Source: JABFRJ01 sp033812735 | Lineage (GTDB): Bacteria > Pseudomonadota > Alphaproteobacteria > Rhizobiales > Hyphomicrobiaceae | Length of the DNA: 64,000 nt | Direction of reading: 5' to 3' | Assembly: GCA_033812735.1 (NCBI GenBank) | Contig: JAPXTA010000003.1 | Location: forward strand, 1-64,000 | In this document: piece by piece, positions 24,826 to 32,431 of the stretch | How the letters are laid out: each line of letters starts with the position of its first letter | How positions within the stretch are numbered: position 1 is the first letter of the stretch | Position numbers and translations under genes: made by a program | Notes under the pieces: generated by a model | Told to the model about the DNA's origin: nothing | What the model saw: only the letters and a program-made list of their open reading frames with translations | Database searches by the model: none

Positions 24826-26541
24826 TCAGTCGAAAATGATCTCGCCGCGATTCATGATTTCGCGGTGAAGTTCCATGACCGCCACCTGGTTGGCGCAGCG
24901 AAACAACAAGCCGGCGCAGTTGCGCATGAGGTCGCGGCGCATTTGGAAAGTGCCGGCGAGGGGCAGGCGAGCGGCACTTAGGACGATATTTGCGAGGTAG
25001 CCAATCTCGGTCCTTTTTGGCGCCTCGTCATAGGCGGGGATGAAATTGACGCCGTCTATGCGATAGAAGCTCTCAAATATCGCTGACGTTCTGAGATCGG
25101 CATCGTCCATCTGATGCAAATTTCTCTGACTGAAATGAGCACGTGTCAGGATTGGTTGGTGATCGCCGAACCCGACGATAACAAACTGCTCCGCAGGGAA
25201 TTCTGCTGCAAGGCGCTGCTTCAATTCTTTCATGTCATCATGTGCTATGCGAACGCGTCGGGCATACTCCGCCCATTCGTTTCCCGGACGTGCCTCATTC
25301 GGCCTCACGTCGGGAAAATAGACCTTACTCCAAGGTGCATGCGTGGCCGAGGTCATTACAAATGAAAAAACGGGCCGCTTGTCGCCCGATGCGCGGCGCG
25401 CTTTGATATCTGCGATAGCGTGGTTGAAGTGGAACCGGTCGCGCTCCACCCAAAACGAAGGTTTTTGATCCGCAAAATCGATGATTCGCTCAAAGCCAAG
25501 CGCCTTGTAGAACCGGCCGGTATTCACAAATGATCGCTGCGCCGGATAAACAAAAGTCAGGCCATACCCATGCGCGGCCAGAGCGTGTGGCAGCGCATGC
25601 TTGAACTTCCCTTGCATGAAGTGCCCAAGGTAGGAGTGCAACGGCCTCAAATAGTGCGTCGAAAGACCGAGGATTGCACCGTACTCGGAAATCCAGGTAA
25701 TGCCTCCGTAGGTCTCAACAATCAACTGACGCGACACACCATCTCCTGACACAAACGGATCTTCCGTAAAGAAGACATTCTCGTCGGAGGTAAAGGGCCT
25801 GGGGTCGATGATCGACTCATGAAGCACGAGTATTATATTTGGTGCCGACAACGGCGCTTCGGCGGCCGAAACTCCTACCGACGGACCGGCTCTGGTCGGC
25901 TCAATGATGGACGCCGAAATTTTTGGACCCGCAAATCGGTCGCGCACGCCCGCAAACGAGAACACGTCACGCAATGACACCATCCATGCGCTTGCATGGT
26001 TCGAGTTATATGCATGCTGAAATGCTCGATCGCCCCGTTGCGCGTCATTCACCAGCACCAAATAAAACACAGTGAAAAACACACAGTAGCTTGCGGCAAG
26101 AGCTGCGACGGTCCAACAAGTGACAGCACTCCGCGTCTCCGTGCGCCAAAGCCAAATGAGAGCTGTGGCGATCGATATAACCAATGCAGCGGCCATGGCT
26201 GCAATTTCGGTATAATGCCTAGCAAAGAACACTAATTCGGCGGGCGATTTAAAATAATAATACAAATCGACAAAGTGGAGTGATCGTGCGGTGTAATTGA
26301 ACATTGCCTTTGATATCGCGGCGAACCCCGCCACCAAACTCAGAGCAAGGAGCGTGGCCACTGTCGGCCGCCGCGTAACCACATGCAATGAAAGCGCTAG
26401 CATTAAATAAAATGCACACACGAGCGCAACTCTGTAGGGATCGAGATGGCCGAAAAAGCGCTCTGTCCACAATGCGATCGCGGCAACAGATGCAGCGCAG
26501 GCAACCGGAAAGATAAATCGTAAGAGATGCATGAGATTCAC
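24826..26541 (-). CDS. Sulfatase/LTA-synthase-like membrane phosphotransferase or hydrolase
   Basis: A 571-aa protein of the alkaline-phosphatase superfamily. Four or five N-terminal transmembrane helices (to about residue 170) precede a periplasmic sulfatase-fold domain. The first metal-site strand reads NIILVLHESI, the nucleophile loop ETYGGITWISEYGAILGLS and the late metal site GFGDHQP. This layout matches the OpgB/LtaS class that moves phosphoglycerol or phosphoethanolamine groups onto envelope glycans; the substrate is not defined. Base composition is visibly AT-richer than the neighbours, especially in the first 400 coding bases. Both sides carry the same 59-bp repeat, suggesting acquisition. 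Confidence 0.8.
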   Translation of the reverse strand: MNLMHLLRFIFPVACAASVAAIALWTERFFGHLDPYRVALVCAFYLMLALSLHVVTRRPTVATLLALSLVAGFAAISKAMFNYTARSLHFVDLYYYFKSPAELVFFARHYTEIAAMAAALVISIATALIWLWRTETRSAVTCWTVAALAASYCVFFTVFYLVLVNDAQRGDRAFQHAYNSNHASAWMVSLRDVFSFAGVRDRFAGPKISASIIEPTRAGPSVGVSAAEAPLSAPNIILVLHESIIDPRPFTSDENVFFTEDPFVSGDGVSRQLIVETYGGITWISEYGAILGLSTHYLRPLHSYLGHFMQGKFKHALPHALAAHGYGLTFVYPAQRSFVNTGRFYKALGFERIIDFADQKPSFWVERDRFHFNHAIADIKARRASGDKRPVFSFVMTSATHAPWSKVYFPDVRPNEARPGNEWAEYARRVRIAHDDMKELKQRLAAEFPAEQFVIVGFGDHQPILTRAHFSQRNLHQMDDADLRTSAIFESFYRIDGVNFIPAYDEAPKRTEIGYLANIVLSAARLPLAGTFQMRRDLMRNCAGLLFRCANQVAVMELHREIMNRGEIIFD

Positions 26542-26663
26542 ACGGCGTGTTTCACACGAGCAGACTGATTGTCAGTCTGCATGCTCGCTCGCTCCGTGCA
26601 ACTGAGTTGCTGAATAATTGCGCTGTGCTTCTCTGCAAATGTTGTTCCATCGATTGCAAATGC

Positions 26664-26722
26664 CGCCGCGGCCAGCCTGCCCTGGGGCAACGGCAGGTGA
26701 CCGCGGCGGGGAGCGGCAGAGC
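26664..26722. repeat. 59-bp direct repeat, right copy
   Basis: Second identical copy of the repeat at 24748-24806. Here the terminal GGCAGAGC pairs with GCTCTGCC about eight bases downstream, forming a complete hairpin 20 bases past the stop of the minus-strand His-rich gene. That makes this copy look like the original terminator region and the left one a partial duplicate. Confidence 0.9.
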
Positions 26723-26750
26723 TGGGGGAAGGCTCTGCCGGGGGGAGGGA

Positions 26751-27038
26751 TCAGAAGCCGCGGCAAGCGCGATAGCGGTCCCACCAGTAGGGGCTGTCGA
26801 GCGCTTGGGCGCGTTCCTTCATCCAGTAGCAGCCGCCGACGTAAGACGCCGCAATCAGGGGAACAACGACCCGGGGCCGGAAGATGTGGCGGTGGTGGAA
26901 GTGGTGAAAGTGGCCGACCTTGATGATCAGCTTTTTTGCTTCTGCCGTGCTCGAGCCGGCGGTAGCCGAAAAGGCGAAGGCGGTGGCGGCAACAGCGGTC
27001 AGTGCGAGGGCGGTACGGGTGGCTTTTGCAATGGACAT
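26751..27038 (-). CDS. Small secreted His-rich protein, 95 aa
   Basis: The ATG at 27038 follows GGAG with 6-base spacing. A signal peptide covers about residues 1-33 (SIAKATRTALALTAVAATAFAFSATAG, possible cleavage near AEA-K). A cluster of six histidines follows (VGHFHHFHHRHIF), suggestive of metal binding but unproven. A hydrophobic patch VVVPLIAASYVGGCYW and a C-terminal RYRACRGF complete it, with two cysteines. The family is known in Hyphomicrobiales only as hypothetical proteins. It is divergent from the ECF sigma operon. Confidence 0.7.
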   Translation of the reverse strand: MSIAKATRTALALTAVAATAFAFSATAGSSTAEAKKLIIKVGHFHHFHHRHIFRPRVVVPLIAASYVGGCYWMKERAQALDSPYWWDRYRACRGF

Positions 27039-27426
27039 GTCAGTCTCCTGATTGGTTGGATTGATCAATCTTTTCAGTCTCTTGCGGTTTTCTTTCGGCC
27101 GGTTCCATCGGCCTGGTAACTCGTCTGACGCAGCGACTTCGCGGCCGGTTCAAATGGGTTCGAACTTTTTTGCGATTATCTTGGTTGCAGGCGCACCGTC
27201 ACGCTGCGCCGCGCCTCGGCGGCGGCTGCGGCGGCTCATTGAGCATCATCATGGAGGTGTTCTTGCCGACTGAGCGCACAAGCCGCATGCTCACTTTCGC
27301 GCTTTCGATCAGCAGTTGTTCAAGATTGTGAGTGCATGATTTTTGCCGCACCCCGCTTTGCCTTGAACCTATTCGTCCGCCGGAGCGTCCCATGAAGCGA
27401 CACGCCGCTCGATACGGAGCGACGCC
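27039..27426. promoter_or_regulatory. Divergent intergenic region with candidate ECF promoter
   Basis: About 390 bases lie between the His-rich gene and the sigma gene. The best signal is TGAACC at 27364-27369, 16 bases, then CGTC at 27386-27389, the form of many ECF-type promoters. It lies 37 bases before the sigma ATG and would allow autoregulation. No gene is convincing elsewhere in the gap. GGAG sits 7 bases before the sigma start. Confidence 0.5.
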
Positions 27427-28005
27427 ATGAACCGGGATACGCTGGACCGAGATGCGGGCGACCGCTCGCTCGTCGAGCGTCTTGCCAAGGCCGATCAGAT
27501 GGCCTTGCGGACGCTGATGAGCCGGCACCAGGCCAAGGTCTTCCGGTTCATCGCGCGGCGCGTCGCCAACGATGCGCTTGCCGAGGAACTGACCAATGAA
27601 GTGTTCATGGATGCATGGCGGCACGCCGCGACATACGAGGGGCGCTCTCAGGTTTCGACTTGGCTGCTCTCGATCGCGCACAACCGGGCCATCAGCGCGC
27701 TTCGCAAACGGCGCGAGGAAGGCTGGGACGAGGACAAGGCTGCCGCTATCGCTGACGATGCGGACGACCCTGAAGTCATTGCGCAGAAGGCCGACAAGAG
27801 TGCCGTCATGCGCCGTTGCCTCGACAGCCTTTCAGCGGAGCACAAGGAGATCATCGATCTCGTCTACTATCACGAGCTTGCGGTCGCAGAGGTTGCCGCT
27901 GTGCTCTCTATTCCAGAGGCGACCGTCAAAACGCGCATGTTCTACGCGCGCAAGAAACTCTCTGAAATCCTAAAGGCAAACGGCGTAGACCGGGGCTGGC
28001 CCTGA
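27427..28005 (+). CDS. ECF RNA polymerase sigma factor
   Basis: A 192-aa sigma-70 family protein with only regions 2 and 4. Region 2 reads VFRFIARRVANDALAEELTNEVFMDAWRH and carries the core-binding and -10 determinants; TWLLSIAHNRAISALRKRR ends it. Region 4 (RCLDSLSAEHKEIIDLVYYHELAVAEVAAVLSIPEATVKTRMFYARKKL) holds the helix-turn-helix for the -35. GGAG precedes the ATG. An anti-sigma gene follows after 11 bases, and then a secreted peptidase, so the three form one operon. Confidence 0.94.
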   Translation: MNRDTLDRDAGDRSLVERLAKADQMALRTLMSRHQAKVFRFIARRVANDALAEELTNEVFMDAWRHAATYEGRSQVSTWLLSIAHNRAISALRKRREEGWDEDKAAAIADDADDPEVIAQKADKSAVMRRCLDSLSAEHKEIIDLVYYHELAVAEVAAVLSIPEATVKTRMFYARKKLSEILKANGVDRGWP

Positions 28006-28016
28006 GGTTCAAGACC

Positions 28017-28676
28017 ATGAGCACCAAAGCACTCACCAACGACGAGCGCGAGGAGATCGAAATGCTCCTGCCGTGGTTCGTCACCGGCAAGCTGGACGCC
28101 GCGGACCGGGCGAAAGTCGAAGCTGCCATCGCCATCGACCCGGCGCTTCGCCGCCAAGTCGATCTGGCGCGGGACGAACTCGACGTCACATTTGCGGCAA
28201 ACGAGGCCGTTGTACTGCCGCGGTCGCTTTCGGTCGAGAGCGGTATGAAAGCAGTTGCGGCGAACACCTCGCTCGGCGCGCGGCAGTCCGCCGGCGGCTT
28301 TCTCGACAAGGTTCGCGATTTCTTCACGGCCCCGACTGCTGGTGCGGTCAAATGGGCAATGGCTGCGGCTGCGGCGATCATCCTCGTCCAGGCGGTCACC
28401 ATCGGTTCGCTCGTGCCGCGGCAAGGATTTGAAGTCGCGTCGGGTGGCGGCGCAAGCAGTGGCACGACGGCGATCGTCAAATTCGTCGACGGCGCGCGGG
28501 CGCAGGACATTGCGGCCGAACTCGCCAAGCGCGGCATGGTTATCGTCGATGGGCCGAAGCCCGGCGGCACGTTCATCGTGCGGCTCAGCCCTGACAAGCT
28601 TTCGGCAAGTGACCGGGCCGCGAAAATCAGCGAACTTCGAGGCGCATCGAGCATTGTAGGCATGGTGCTTCCGTAG
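28017..28676 (+). CDS. Membrane-bound anti-sigma factor with I9-like periplasmic domain
   Basis: A 219-aa single-pass protein. The N-terminal part (EEIEMLLPWFVTGKLDAADRAKVEAAIAIDPALRRQ) is the helical anti-sigma domain without an HCC zinc motif. One transmembrane helix spans about 110-133 (AVKWAMAAAAAIILVQAVTIGSL). The periplasmic C-terminus (150-219) predicts a strand-helix-strand-strand-helix-strand order (AIVKFVDG, AQDIAAELAKRGMVIVDG, TFIVRLSPDKL, KISELRGASSIVGMV). That is the order of peptidase inhibitor I9 prodomains. It would hold the adjacent sigma factor inactive until a periplasmic signal arrives. Confidence 0.85.
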   Translation: MSTKALTNDEREEIEMLLPWFVTGKLDAADRAKVEAAIAIDPALRRQVDLARDELDVTFAANEAVVLPRSLSVESGMKAVAANTSLGARQSAGGFLDKVRDFFTAPTAGAVKWAMAAAAAIILVQAVTIGSLVPRQGFEVASGGGASSGTTAIVKFVDGARAQDIAAELAKRGMVIVDGPKPGGTFIVRLSPDKLSASDRAAKISELRGASSIVGMVLP

Positions 28677-28724
28677 CAGAATGTGTCTATGTTTCTGAAA
28701 CTTGGCTGCCGCAAAGGTGACGCC

Positions 28725-30605
28725 ATGATGATTTCACGACTCTCGCATGTTGGATTGGCCACGACCCTGATCCTCGGGTTCGGCAGCGCCGCGGCGGATG
28801 CGCAGCGGTTGATGGGAAACAGAGGCGGCGGATTCGGCGGCTTTGGCGGCGGCATATCGATATCGCCGCGCGTGACACTTGATGCGCCCCGCATCGGCTC
28901 CTACGGCCAAGGCCGTACCAGCGAGCGAGTCCGCGACAAAATCGGCAAGGTGGTCGTCGACAAGCCGGGTAACAAGTATCCCGGCGGTTCTGCCAACAAT
29001 GGCGGCAAGGGTGGGACGCACGATGGCCCTACGCGGCGTCCGCCCGGACAGACTGGATCCCCTGACAAGCCCAACGACCAGACGGGCAAACTGCCGCGCC
29101 GGCCGCCCGTGGTGGTGGTCGTGCCGCCGACGCGCATGCCCGATGTGACGCGCTGCCCCAAGGGCGAGGTGTGGAAACGGGGCGCATGCCGTCCTGACGG
29201 CAAACCACCTGTGATCGTCGATCTGCCGCCGCGCAAGAAGCCACCGGTCGTCGTCGTTGTCCCACCGCCGCGTAAGGCACCCATTGTGGTCGATGTTCCG
29301 CCCCGGCAATCGCCCACGACGCCTGGTGGTTCCGCGCCGCCCCGCACGCCGCCCGTTGCATTCGTCCCAATTGGTCCGCCGCCTGGTGGCCCTCCGTCGT
29401 TCGTGCCGCCGGCTCTGCCGCCGGTACCGCCAGGACCGCCGCCGTCGCTTCAAACGCTCGACATGTTCGTGCCTGACGAAGTGCTGATCACCGTTTCATC
29501 AACGGCACCGCAAACGCTCGAGGCCGACATCGCGCAGGCCTTCAACGTGGTGCTTGTCGATCGCACGCCGTTACCGCTAATCGACGTCAGGCTGGTGCGA
29601 CTGCGCATCCCTGATAGCCGCACTGTGCCGGCCGTCGTGGCCGCCATTGGCACCGATCCGCGCGTGTCGCTGGCGCAGCCGAACTTCTTGTACCGGCGTA
29701 GCGGCGAGCCCGCACGTTTGCAGGCTGCCGCCGTAACTGGAATGAACCCAGGAGCCAGCATTCAATATGCTTTGGCTGCCGTGAACGTCGCTGGCGCCCA
29801 ACGCTTGGCTCAGGGACGCGGCACGCGGGTCGCCGTCATAGATAGTGGCATCGACCGCAAGCATCCGGATTTTGCCGCTGCGTTGATCGAAGAGTTCGAT
29901 GCGTTCGGCAGCGAAACAAAGATTGCTGAAGAGCCGGATCGCCACGGCACCGGCATTGCCGGCATCATTTCCGCGCGTGGCACCATCCTCGGCATTGCGC
30001 CTGACGCCAACCTTTTGAGCGCTCGGGTGTTCCGCGCGAAGGCTGGCCAGACGTCATCGGCCACGACCATCAATGTCATCAAGGGCATGACCTGGTCGGC
30101 CGAACGCGGCGCGCGCGTTCTGAACATGAGCTTTGCCGGACCGCGTGACTCACTGGTCGAGCGTCATGTCGATGCGGTCGTCGCGAAGGGCGTGATACCG
30201 ATCGCGGCCGCCGGCAACTGGGGGCCGGGAGCGCAGGCGGCCTATCCAGCGGCTTACGACAAGGTCATCGCGGTCACCGCTATCGATGCAAATGGGCGCC
30301 TCTACGACAAAGCCAATCGCGGCGCTTACGTCGCAGTCGCGGCGCCGGGGGTCGACGTCATCGTCCCGGGCGAGGGGCGGTCACATGAATTCCAGTCGGG
30401 AACGTCGTACGCAGCCGCTCACATCAGCGGCATCATCGCCCTGATGCTCGAGGTCAATCCGGAGCTGACGCCTGCTGCAGCACGCGAAATGCTGGCAAGC
30501 GCGAGCGAAGACATGGGCGCGCCAGGGCGTGACGAGCAATACGGCTTTGGCAAAGTCGATGCCGAGCGCGCCGTGACGCTAGCTGCAAACAGCCGCACGC
30601 GGTGA
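28725..30605 (+). CDS. Secreted subtilisin-like (S8) serine peptidase with Pro-rich linker
   Basis: A 626-aa exported protease. The ATG at 28725 has AAGGTG 6 bases upstream. Signal peptide residues 1-25, a Gly-rich stretch (RGGGFGGFGGG), then a Pro-rich linker of about 150 residues with PPRKKPPVVVVV-type repeats. The I9-like prodomain (about 245-325) ends in SLAQPNFLYR. The catalytic triad is D373 (VIDSGID), H407 (HGTGIAG) and S561 (SGTSYAA). Located 48 bases after the anti-sigma gene, it probably acts in the periplasm or outside, as effector or regulator of the sigma pathway. Confidence 0.9.
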   Translation: MMISRLSHVGLATTLILGFGSAAADAQRLMGNRGGGFGGFGGGISISPRVTLDAPRIGSYGQGRTSERVRDKIGKVVVDKPGNKYPGGSANNGGKGGTHDGPTRRPPGQTGSPDKPNDQTGKLPRRPPVVVVVPPTRMPDVTRCPKGEVWKRGACRPDGKPPVIVDLPPRKKPPVVVVVPPPRKAPIVVDVPPRQSPTTPGGSAPPRTPPVAFVPIGPPPGGPPSFVPPALPPVPPGPPPSLQTLDMFVPDEVLITVSSTAPQTLEADIAQAFNVVLVDRTPLPLIDVRLVRLRIPDSRTVPAVVAAIGTDPRVSLAQPNFLYRRSGEPARLQAAAVTGMNPGASIQYALAAVNVAGAQRLAQGRGTRVAVIDSGIDRKHPDFAAALIEEFDAFGSETKIAEEPDRHGTGIAGIISARGTILGIAPDANLLSARVFRAKAGQTSSATTINVIKGMTWSAERGARVLNMSFAGPRDSLVERHVDAVVAKGVIPIAAAGNWGPGAQAAYPAAYDKVIAVTAIDANGRLYDKANRGAYVAVAAPGVDVIVPGEGRSHEFQSGTSYAAAHISGIIALMLEVNPELTPAAAREMLASASEDMGAPGRDEQYGFGKVDAERAVTLAANSRTR

Positions 30606-30611
30606 CGTTTC

Positions 30612-31496
30612 TCAGCGCGCCTGTTGCGGCAGGCGCGCCATAACCTGGCGGACGTAGTCCGCGTAGGCGGACTTGCCGAGCGTGGCGAGCCAGGGCTCAA
30701 GGTCCTGCGCCGTGATGTATCCGCGGCGCAGAGCGATCTCTTCCGGGCAGCAAATCTTCATCCCTTGGCGCCGCTCGATCGTCGCGACGAAGGTTTGCGC
30801 ATCGATCAGACTGTCCGGCGTGCCGGTATCGAGCCACGCATAACCGCGCCCCATCTGACGGACCGACAGCGTTCCGGCATCGAGATATAGGCGATTGAGG
30901 TCGGTGATCTCGAGTTCGCCGCGAGCGGACGGCTTGATCTTGCGAGACAGCTCGACAACGCGATTGTCATAGAAATATAGCCCGGTGACAGCCCAGTTCG
31001 ACTTGGGCGCCGCCGGCTTCTCCTCGATCGAGGTTGCGCGGCCGGTATGGTCGAACGCGACGACTCCGTACCGTTCAGGATCGCTGACTTCGTAGGCGAA
31101 GACCGTGGCGCCCGCTTCCTGCTGGGCAGCATCGCGCAACAGCTCCGGCAAACCATGGCCGAAGAAGATATTGTCGCCGAGGATCAGCGCCACGCGGTCA
31201 TTGCCGACAAACTCAGCGCCGATATGGAATGCTTGAGCCAGCCCTTCTGGCTTTGGCTGGACTGCATACGACAGCTTGATACCAAATTGGCGGCCATCAC
31301 CCAGCAGCGCTTCGAACAGCGGCTGGTCGTGCGGCGTCGTGATGACGAGGATGTCGCGAATGCCGGCCAGCATCAGTGTGGCCAACGGATAGTAGATCAT
31401 CGGCTTGTCGTAGATCGGCAGAAGCTGCTTCGAGACCGCGATGGTCATCGGATAAAGGCGCGTGCCGCTGCCGCCTGCGAGAATGATGCCCTTCAT
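30612..31496 (-). CDS. rmlA: Glucose-1-phosphate thymidylyltransferase
   Basis: A 294-aa enzyme for the first step to dTDP-L-rhamnose. The ATG at 31496 follows GGGGAG with 6-8 base spacing, and the product opens MKGIILAGGSGTRLYP, the nucleotide-binding loop. Later motifs VSKQLLPIYDKPMIYYPL, LGDNIFFG and GYAWLDTGTPDSL are specific for the family. It is last in the rmlCBDA transcript, 26 bases after rmlD. Its 3-prime end converges on the S8 peptidase gene with a 6-base gap, and the last coding bases form a 9-bp hairpin. Confidence 0.96.
   Translation of the reverse strand: MKGIILAGGSGTRLYPMTIAVSKQLLPIYDKPMIYYPLATLMLAGIRDILVITTPHDQPLFEALLGDGRQFGIKLSYAVQPKPEGLAQAFHIGAEFVGNDRVALILGDNIFFGHGLPELLRDAAQQEAGATVFAYEVSDPERYGVVAFDHTGRATSIEEKPAAPKSNWAVTGLYFYDNRVVELSRKIKPSARGELEITDLNRLYLDAGTLSVRQMGRGYAWLDTGTPDSLIDAQTFVATIERRQGMKICCPEEIALRRGYITAQDLEPWLATLGKSAYADYVRQVMARLPQQAR
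30615..30638. terminator. Hairpin inside the rmlA 3-prime end
   Basis: A perfect 9-bp stem (30615-30623 with 30630-30638, GCGCGCCTG against CAGGCGCGC) closes a 6-base loop. It lies 10 bases past the S8 peptidase stop and inside the last codons of convergent rmlA. It could end transcription of the sigma operon. No T-run follows, so termination is inferred from position only. Confidence 0.5.
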
Positions 31497-31522
31497 ATGC
31501 CTCTCCCCGGAACTTCGATCGC

Positions 31523-32431
31523 TCAAGCTTTCGGTGCGACTGGCCCGATGATCTTGTCCAATGTCGCGTCGAGATCGGCGTCGAAAGAGCCGAGCGCGAT
31601 GGCATAACGGTTGCGTGCGCGTTCGATGTCTAGCACGGCATTGAGTGCGCGTTTCGCAGGCGTCGGAAACGCCGACGTCGGAACGGGATTAATGCGTGCC
31701 GTTGGACCACCACGGAGCGCACTCGCTGCCATGACGCGCCGTGCCTGCTCGTCTCGTGTCAAAACGTCGGCGCCTGCGAGGTGCAGCACGCCGCGCGGCG
31801 CGTCCGGTCCGCCTGCCACCATCCGGTCGGCAAGATCGATGAGCGCTACGGCCAATCCAGGCGAATACGTCGGCCGGCCGCGCTGATCAGCAACGATGCT
31901 CAGTTCAGGGCGCGCCTTCGCCCATTCGAGAAGCTTCTTCACGAAGTTGTCGCCCGACGGACCGAAGACCCAACTCACCCGCACGACCAAATTGTCACTG
32001 CTCGCGGCGAGCACGCGCCTTTCGCCTTCGAGTTTCGTAGCGCCGTAGTGCGATAGCGGCGCCACCGGGTCATCCTCGCGATGTTCTCCCGTGGCTCGAT
32101 CCGGAAAGACCATGTCAGTCGAGACGTGGATCAGAGGAACGTTAGCGCGCGCGCAAGCCGTAGCCAAAAGGCCAGGGCCAACGGCGTTGACGGCGACGGC
32201 AAGGTCGCGTTCCGCTTCCGCTTTATCGACGGCCGTGTAGGCCGCTGCATTGATCACTGCGTCGGGTTTCAGGGACGCGAGAGCGCGTTCGATGCTTGCA
32301 GCGTCCGCGAGATCGAGCTCAGGCCGTCCCAGGCAGGATGCGGTGCGATCGGCGCGCGCACAGGCTTGCGCAAGATCCGTCGCCAACTGTCCCGCGCGGC
32401 CGACGACCAGCAATTTTGCTCCAACGGTCAT
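31523..32431 (-). CDS. rmlD: dTDP-4-dehydrorhamnose reductase
   Basis: A 302-aa NAD(P)H-dependent reductase, the last step to dTDP-L-rhamnose. The ATG at 32431 (MTVGAKLLVVGRAGQLATDLAQA) overlaps the rmlB stop, with AAGGA upstream. The Rossmann glycine motif is GRAGQLA. Family blocks include VINAAAYTAVDKAE, HVSTDMVFPDRATGEHREDDP and the catalytic YGATKLEGE. VRVSWVFGPSGDNFVKKLL completes the signature. The start from inside the rmlB frame supports coupled translation. Confidence 0.95.
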   Translation of the reverse strand: MTVGAKLLVVGRAGQLATDLAQACARADRTASCLGRPELDLADAASIERALASLKPDAVINAAAYTAVDKAEAERDLAVAVNAVGPGLLATACARANVPLIHVSTDMVFPDRATGEHREDDPVAPLSHYGATKLEGERRVLAASSDNLVVRVSWVFGPSGDNFVKKLLEWAKARPELSIVADQRGRPTYSPGLAVALIDLADRMVAGGPDAPRGVLHLAGADVLTRDEQARRVMAASALRGGPTARINPVPTSAFPTPAKRALNAVLDIERARNRYAIALGSFDADLDATLDKIIGPVAPKA

